Below, piece by piece: positions 6,393-10,155 of a stretch of 10,155 nt of DNA. Numbering within the stretch: position 1 is the stretch's first letter; each line of letters begins with the position of its first letter. Origin of the DNA: an uncultured Phycisphaerae bacterium (GTDB taxonomy: Bacteria; Planctomycetota; Phycisphaerae; Sedimentisphaerales; Anaerohalosphaeraceae); NCBI GenBank assembly GCA_937920485.1, contig CALETL010000029.1, forward strand, positions 1 to 10,155, given 5' to 3'. A model generated the notes under the pieces. That model worked only from the letters and a program-made list of their open reading frames with translations. It had not been told where the DNA came from and did no database searches. The translations under genes were made by a program, and so were the position numbers.

Positions 6393-6429
6393 GGCTGCCT
6401 TTGTGGCAGTCGAATTGACAACATTTTTT
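6393..6429 (+). terminator. weak terminator-like hairpin
   Basis: GGCTGCC (6393-6399) pairs with GGCAGTC (6405-6411), seven pairs including one G-U, around the loop TTTGT. A run of six T (6424-6429) follows, but only after 12 bases, which is too far for an efficient intrinsic terminator. It is the best candidate for the end of the prfB-to-PTPS transcript. Confidence 0.25.
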
Positions 6430-6430
6430 C

Positions 6431-6458
6431 TTTCTGGAAGGGCATTTTCTTCCGGAAA
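6431..6458. repeat. 10-bp stem-loop flanked by T-run and A-run
   Basis: TTTCTGGAAG (6431-6440) pairs with CTTCCGGAAA (6449-6458), one G-U pair, around the loop GGCATTTT. The T-run lies 5' and the A-run 3', so they extend the stem and do not form a terminator tail on either strand. Confidence 0.45.
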
Positions 6459-6462
6459 AAAT

Positions 6463-6521
6463 AACATGAAAGTCCGATTTTCATGTTTGTGAATCGGTTT
6501 GGACATATTTTGCGCAACCGA
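6463..6521 (+). promoter_or_regulatory. chain of three mutually exclusive hairpins upstream of ugd
   Basis: Hairpin A is AACATGAAA (6463-6471) with TTTCATGTT (6479-6487), nine perfect pairs. Hairpin B is CCGATT (6474-6479) with AATCGG (6492-6497). Hairpin C is TCGGTT (6494-6499) with AACCGA (6516-6521). A and B compete because B's 5' arm and loop occupy part of A; B and C share TCGG. Such alternative pairing is typical of leader attenuators, but no known riboswitch class is recognised and the arms of B and C are short. Confidence 0.3.
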
Positions 6522-6567
6522 CGGGCACGGAGTGTAGGGTTCTATTAATCATTTAGGGAAATAAGCA

Positions 6568-6627
6568 ATGTTTTCGTTTTGGCGTAAACACTTTAAACTG
6601 TTTTTTAGAAAGGGGTTATATAAATGA
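6568..6627 (+). CDS. 19-codon small ORF coupled to ugd
   Basis: ATG 6568 reads [19 protein letters not shown] and stops at TGA 6625-6627, which overlaps the ugd ATG (6624) as ATGA. A good Shine-Dalgarno AGGGA (6555-6559) lies 8 bases upstream. The peptide carries six Lys/Arg residues plus one His, six aromatic residues (Phe, Trp, Tyr) in its first thirteen positions or so, and no acidic residue, so it could be membrane-active or a leader peptide whose translation controls ugd. ugd also has its own AAGGGG (6610-6615), located inside this ORF, so translation of the small ORF would affect access to it. No homologue is known to me. Confidence 0.4.
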   Translation: MFSFWRKHFKLFFRKGLYK

Positions 6628-7934
6628 AAGTAGCTGCAGTGGGTGTAGGGTATGTTGGACTGGTTGCTGCGGCTTGTTTGGCGGATGGTGGCAATCACGT
6701 TATCTGTGTCGATAAAGACAAAAAAAAGATCGACAATCTTCGAAATGGTATCATTCCGATCTATGAGCCGGGATTGGCAGAAATTGTTAAAAAGAATGTC
6801 GAAGCGGGGCGTTTAACCTTTACGACCGATCTTCAGGAAGGTGTGGAGAACTCGCTGGTGATCTTTATCGGAGTTGGAACACCCAGTGCCTCGGATGGTT
6901 CGGCGGATATCTCGGCGGTTCTTGGTGTTGCAGAGTCTATTGCTGAGATCATGACCGAATACCGGATTATTGTGACCAAAAGTACCGTTCCCATCGGCAC
7001 ACACAAAACCGTCAGCGATTTGATGGCTTCCAAGACCGAAGTGCCATTTGACTATGTCAGTAACCCGGAATTTCTGAAAGAAGGTTCTGCTGTGGACGAT
7101 TTCCTTAAACCTGACCGTGTTATCATTGGTACGACAAACCCGGCTGTGATGGAGATCATGAAAGTGCTGTATGGGCCATTTATGCGAAAAAGCAGTCGCA
7201 TTCTGTTCATGGATCCGGCCAGTGCTGAGATGGCCAAATACGCAGCAAACACGATGTTGGCAACCCGCATTTCATTTATGAATGAATTAAGTGCCTTGTG
7301 CGAGACATTCGGGGCCGACATTGAAAGTGTACGTTCCGGTCTTGGCAGTGATTCTCGTATCGGCAATGCTTTTTTGTTTGCTGGTGTGGGATATGGCGGA
7401 AGCTGTTTTCCTAAGGATGTCCGCGCCTTAATTCATATGGGAAATGAGAAAGCCGTACCGATGACGATTGCCCAAGCAGTCCAACAAGCCAACTATACCC
7501 AGCACGACCGTTTTGCAAAGAAAGTATTGGATTATTTTGCAGGCCAGAAAGATGTCAAACTCGGTGTATGGGGACTTGCTTTCAAGGCCCGAACCGATGA
7601 CACGCGCGAGTCTGCGGCTGTTTATTGTGTGCAGAAGTTTCTGGATGCAGGGATGCAGGTAACGGCCTTTGATCCGGAAGCGGATTGCGGTGATATTGAA
7701 GATAGGCTTACCAGAGTTGATAATGCTTATGATGTTCTGAGCGGCTCAGATGCATTGGTTATCCTGACTGACTGGCAGGAATTCCGTACGCCTGATTTCG
7801 ATACAATCGCAAAAGAACTGAAAAAGCCGGTCATCTTTGATGGCCGAAACCTTTATAATCCGCTATTTGTTAATAAGCAGGGCATTGAATACCACAGTAT
7901 CGGAAGAGTTTTCCCAAAAGGAAATCGGACATGA
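6624..7934 (+). CDS. ugd: UDP-glucose 6-dehydrogenase
   Basis: The 436-residue enzyme oxidises UDP-glucose to UDP-glucuronate with two NAD+ in the cytoplasm, supplying polysaccharide precursors. The N-terminal Rossmann domain opens with [13 protein letters not shown] (G7, G9, G12). [14 protein letters not shown] (E149-G154) binds the sugar. K205 and N209 in [10 protein letters not shown] lie in the central helix region. The catalytic cysteine is C261 in [10 protein letters not shown], with K264 and D265. The C-terminal domain begins around [15 protein letters not shown] (K321). Length and motif order fit the bacterial family. UDP-N-acetyl-sugar 6-dehydrogenases share this layout, but the downstream UDP-glucuronate epimerase favours UDP-glucose. 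AAGGGG lies 8 bases before the ATG. The start overlaps a small ORF upstream, and its TGA overlaps the next ATG. Confidence 0.94.
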   Translation: MKVAAVGVGYVGLVAAACLADGGNHVICVDKDKKKIDNLRNGIIPIYEPGLAEIVKKNVEAGRLTFTTDLQEGVENSLVIFIGVGTPSASDGSADISAVLGVAESIAEIMTEYRIIVTKSTVPIGTHKTVSDLMASKTEVPFDYVSNPEFLKEGSAVDDFLKPDRVIIGTTNPAVMEIMKVLYGPFMRKSSRILFMDPASAEMAKYAANTMLATRISFMNELSALCETFGADIESVRSGLGSDSRIGNAFLFAGVGYGGSCFPKDVRALIHMGNEKAVPMTIAQAVQQANYTQHDRFAKKVLDYFAGQKDVKLGVWGLAFKARTDDTRESAAVYCVQKFLDAGMQVTAFDPEADCGDIEDRLTRVDNAYDVLSGSDALVILTDWQEFRTPDFDTIAKELKKPVIFDGRNLYNPLFVNKQGIEYHSIGRVFPKGNRT

Positions 7935-8986
7935 AGATATTAGTAACCGGAACAGCGGGATTTATTGGTTACCACCTGGCAAAGCGACTGATTGAGCGAG
8001 GTGACGACGTGGTGGGTCTGGATAGTATCAATGACTATTATGACCCGACTGTGAAGTATGGCCGTCTTGTTGAGACCGGAATCGATAAAGGCAAGCTCGA
8101 ATACAACAAGCTGATTGCCAGTGACACGGTTGATAATTATAGATTTATCCAACTCAATTTAGAAGATAAGCAGAATATCGATGCACTTTTTGCAGATCAG
8201 CAATTTGACAAGGTCTGCAATCTGGCTGCTCAGGCAGGCGTTCGATACAGTCTGATCAATCCACAGGCCTATATTGATTCTAATATTATTGGTTTCGTCA
8301 ATATATTGGAGGCCTGCCGCCATCATGATATTAAACATCTGGCCTATGCCAGCAGTTCCAGTGTATATGGATTAAACGAATCTATGCCGTTTTCAACTCG
8401 TGACAATGTGGATCATCCGGTGAGTTTGTATGCTGCCAGTAAAAAGTCAAACGAATTGATGGCTCACACCTACAGTCATTTGTTTGGGTTGCCAACAACG
8501 GGCTTACGGTTCTTTACCGTGTACGGTCCATGGGGCCGGCCGGATATGGCATTGTTTTTATTTACAAAGGCAATTTTGGAAGATAAACCGATCGACGTTT
8601 TTAATCATGGTAAAATGCGGCGTGATTTTACTTATGTGGATGATATTGTCGAGGGCGTCGTTCGCGTCATTGACAATCCTCCCCAGGGCAATCCCGACTG
8701 GACCGGAGCAGCACCCGATCCATCCTGTTCAAAGGCACCGTATAAAGTCTATAATATCGGAAACAGCAACCAGGTTGAGCTGATGGATTTTATTGAGGCG
8801 ATTGAAAAGGCCTTAGGTAAACAGGCACAAAAAAACATGATGCCCATTCAACCTGGCGACGTTCCGGCCACATGGGCGGATGTCAGCGATCTTGTCGAGG
8901 ACTTGGATTATCAGCCCGATACATCCATTCAGGAAGGGGTAGAGCGTTTCATTGCTTGGTATAAGGAATTTTACAATATTAACTAA
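7931..8986 (+). CDS. UDP-glucuronate 4-epimerase-like NAD-dependent epimerase (SDR family)
   Basis: The 351-residue protein probably interconverts UDP-glucuronate and UDP-galacturonate, using the product of the preceding gene. The NAD-binding motif is TGTAGFIG (glycines at 7, 10, 13). The catalytic set is S141-S144 in ASSSSVYG and Y167-xxx-K171 in [24 protein letters not shown] near the N-terminus and [18 protein letters not shown] with [16 protein letters not shown] further on are hallmarks of the CapI-type UDP-glucuronate epimerase group, distinct from GalE. Its ATG overlaps the ugd TGA (ATGA), with AAAGGA 8 bases upstream. A related epimerase or dehydratase of the same SDR group cannot be fully excluded. 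Confidence 0.9.
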   Translation: MKILVTGTAGFIGYHLAKRLIERGDDVVGLDSINDYYDPTVKYGRLVETGIDKGKLEYNKLIASDTVDNYRFIQLNLEDKQNIDALFADQQFDKVCNLAAQAGVRYSLINPQAYIDSNIIGFVNILEACRHHDIKHLAYASSSSVYGLNESMPFSTRDNVDHPVSLYAASKKSNELMAHTYSHLFGLPTTGLRFFTVYGPWGRPDMALFLFTKAILEDKPIDVFNHGKMRRDFTYVDDIVEGVVRVIDNPPQGNPDWTGAAPDPSCSKAPYKVYNIGNSNQVELMDFIEAIEKALGKQAQKNMMPIQPGDVPATWADVSDLVEDLDYQPDTSIQEGVERFIAWYKEFYNIN

Positions 8987-9029
8987 TTACTGATAGCTGA
9001 ATGCAAAAAGTCAAAAAACGGAGTGTTTC

Positions 9030-10130
9030 ATGCAAGTACCTTTATTGGATTTAAAAGCGCAATATGCGACTATCAAAGACGAGGTTTTAGAGCAGATCAA
9101 TGAAGTGCTGGACACCCAGCGCTGCATCGGGGGCCCGAAGATCGAAGAACTGGAATGTGCCATTGCCGGAGTGTGCAATTGTAAATATGCAGTTGGCGTT
9201 TCCAGCGGTACGGATGCTTTGGTCAACAGTCTCATGAGTTTGGGAATTGGTCAGGGTGATGAAGTAATCACCACCCCGTTTACATTTTTCGCGACTGTCG
9301 GCAGTATCGCCCGTGTGGGAGCGACACCGGTATTTGTCGATATCGACCCTGTTACGTATAATATTAATCCGGCATTGATTGAATCGGCCATTACCGAACG
9401 GACCAAGGCAATCATGCCCGTGCACGTGTATGGCCAGATGGCCGACATGGACCCAATCATGCAGATTGCCGGACAATCTTCGCTGGCAGTCATAGAGGAT
9501 GCCGCTCAGGCAATTTCGGCTACCTACAAAGGGAAAAAGGCAGGTGAAATGGGAACTTGTGGCTGCTTTAGCTTTTTTCCCAGCAAAAATCTCGGCGGTA
9601 TCGGTGACGGAGGCATGATCGTGACCAATGACGAAGAACTGTATCATCAGCTCTTTATCATGCGCAACCACGGCATGGAACCGAAGTATTATCATAAATA
9701 CATTGGCGGGAACTTTCGCTTGGATCCAATTCAGGCGGCGGCCCTTTTGGTTAAATTACCGCTTCTGGACAACTGGTCGCAAGCCCGCCGAAAGAATGCG
9801 GCGTATTATAACAAGAAATTTAAGGAGACAGTTGTACAGACTCCAATGGTTAGCGAGGATTGTGTTTCGATCTATAACCAGTATGTCATTCGTGTGCCCC
9901 GACGTAATGAAGTCGTGAAACATTTACAGTCAAATAATATTGGCTGTGAGATCTATTACCCGGTTCCAATGCACCTTCAGGAGTGCTTTGGGTATTTAAG
10001 TCAGGATGTGGGCAGTTTTCCCGAAGCGGAAAAAGCGGCCAATGAAGTCATGGCTTTGCCGATCTATCCGGAACTGACTAATGAGATGCAGGATTATGTT
10101 GTTGATACAATTCTTAATTTTCTGTCGTAA
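9030..10130 (+). CDS. DegT/DnrJ/EryC1/StrS-family PLP-dependent sugar aminotransferase
   Basis: The 366-residue enzyme should transfer an amino group to a keto-sugar nucleotide, making a 3- or 4-amino sugar for a surface glycan. The PLP-binding lysine is K186 in FFPSKNLGGIGDGGM; D157 and Q160 in IEDAAQAISA and S59-G60-T61-D62 in SSGTDAL hold the cofactor. VFVDIDPVTYNINP and MPVHVYGQMADMDPI are typical, and the pattern is close to WbpE/WlbC-type aminotransferases of UDP-diacetamido-glucuronate pathways, though substrate cannot be read from the sequence and no oxidase or acyltransferase partner lies in the window. GGAG (9020-9023) is 6 bases upstream of the ATG. A 43-base gap without terminator separates it from the epimerase, so it is probably in the same transcript. 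Confidence 0.93.
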   Translation: MQVPLLDLKAQYATIKDEVLEQINEVLDTQRCIGGPKIEELECAIAGVCNCKYAVGVSSGTDALVNSLMSLGIGQGDEVITTPFTFFATVGSIARVGATPVFVDIDPVTYNINPALIESAITERTKAIMPVHVYGQMADMDPIMQIAGQSSLAVIEDAAQAISATYKGKKAGEMGTCGCFSFFPSKNLGGIGDGGMIVTNDEELYHQLFIMRNHGMEPKYYHKYIGGNFRLDPIQAAALLVKLPLLDNWSQARRKNAAYYNKKFKETVVQTPMVSEDCVSIYNQYVIRVPRRNEVVKHLQSNNIGCEIYYPVPMHLQECFGYLSQDVGSFPEAEKAANEVMALPIYPELTNEMQDYVVDTILNFLS

Positions 10131-10132
10131 CA

Positions 10133-10155
10133 ATGAACCACGAAACACACGAACA
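10133..10155 (+). other. start of a CACGAA-type repeat, possibly the 5' end of an ORF
   Basis: Two bases after the aminotransferase stop, the sequence reads ATG AAC CAC GAA ACA CAC GAA CA, with CACGAA spaced 9 bases apart. Translated it gives MNHETHE. From memory, such CACGAA-rich starts are common in environmental planctomycete and verrucomicrobial contigs, often at the head of GxxExxY-family genes or as intergenic repeats. No Shine-Dalgarno site precedes the ATG. Too little is visible to choose between a gene and a repeat. Confidence 0.3.

Larger units (their letters stand above)
6280..6567. other. non-coding region between the pterin genes and the sugar-nucleotide cluster
   Basis: No ORF of useful length is present on either strand. 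The region is AT-rich and holds several inverted repeats, listed separately, plus a consensus -35 hexamer TTGACA at 6415-6420 with no acceptable -10 box 16-19 bases downstream. The likely functions are the end of the upstream transcript and the leader and promoter of the ugd cluster, but no canonical terminator (GC stem directly followed by a T-run) and no complete sigma-70 promoter is visible. Confidence 0.5.

Noticed and set aside
6415..6448. Promoter with consensus TTGACA upstream of ugd
   Set aside because: No hexamer resembling TATAAT occurs 15-19 bases downstream; the nearest AT-rich candidate, CATTTT, is 22 bases away.
9001..9054. 17-codon ORF from ATG 9001 overlapping the aminotransferase start
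   Set aside because: It has no Shine-Dalgarno site, runs out of frame into the aminotransferase gene, and the GGAG at 9020 clearly serves the ATG at 9030.
9087..9695. Long minus-strand ORF (202 codons) opposite the aminotransferase
   Set aside because: It is a shadow of the strongly supported plus-strand gene, with no recognisable motifs of its own.
1..10155. CRISPR array, tRNA or rRNA genes, prophage or complete insertion sequence
   Set aside because: No regularly spaced direct repeats, tRNA cloverleaf, rRNA core sequence, or complete transposase or phage genes were seen.

Overview
The window looks like the chromosome of a Planctomycetota bacterium, probably in or near the Phycisphaerae; this is inference. 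The pointers are an ECF sigma factor paired with a membrane protein that joins a cytoplasmic anti-sigma-like segment to a DUF1559/pseudopilin-like domain, a two-domain pyruvoyl-tetrahydropterin synthase homologue with a degenerate first half, and a CACGAA-rich repeat at the right edge. Base composition is moderate, and all complete genes lie on the + strand.

Layout. (1) 1-79 holds the 5' end of a leftward gene. It is separated from the sigma gene by a divergent control region (80-277) with one promoter candidate for each direction and an inverted repeat sitting on each. (2) 278-2007 is an ATGA-coupled pair: ECF sigma factor, then a membrane-anchored anti-sigma/pseudopilin chimera. (3) 2108-3317 is prfB (release factor 2) with its own promoter candidate and an intact CUU-UGA-C programmed +1 frameshift site, so the gene is read from two frames. 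(4) 3335-6279 continues closely spaced: leucyl aminopeptidase (M17), GTP cyclohydrolase I (folE), and a fused pyruvoyl-tetrahydropterin synthase that overlaps folE by one base. FolE makes dihydroneopterin triphosphate, the substrate of PTPS enzymes, so the last two are a pathway pair. (5) 6280-6567 is non-coding and rich in hairpins. (6) 6568-10130 starts a nucleotide-sugar cluster: a 19-codon small ORF, UDP-glucose 6-dehydrogenase, UDP-glucuronate 4-epimerase-like protein and a DegT/DnrJ-type sugar aminotransferase; the first three are joined by successive ATGA overlaps. It would supply UDP-GlcA and UDP-GalA and an amino sugar for a surface polysaccharide, and probably continues beyond the window. 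(7) The last 23 bases open an ORF within a CACGAA repeat.

Most genes are ordinary. The points that merit attention are the pseudopilin-type anti-sigma factor, the operator-like palindromes in front of the sigma gene, the internal ribosome-binding site at the domain boundary of the PTPS fusion, the duplicated prfB start region, and the small basic peptide ORF plus competing hairpins ahead of ugd.
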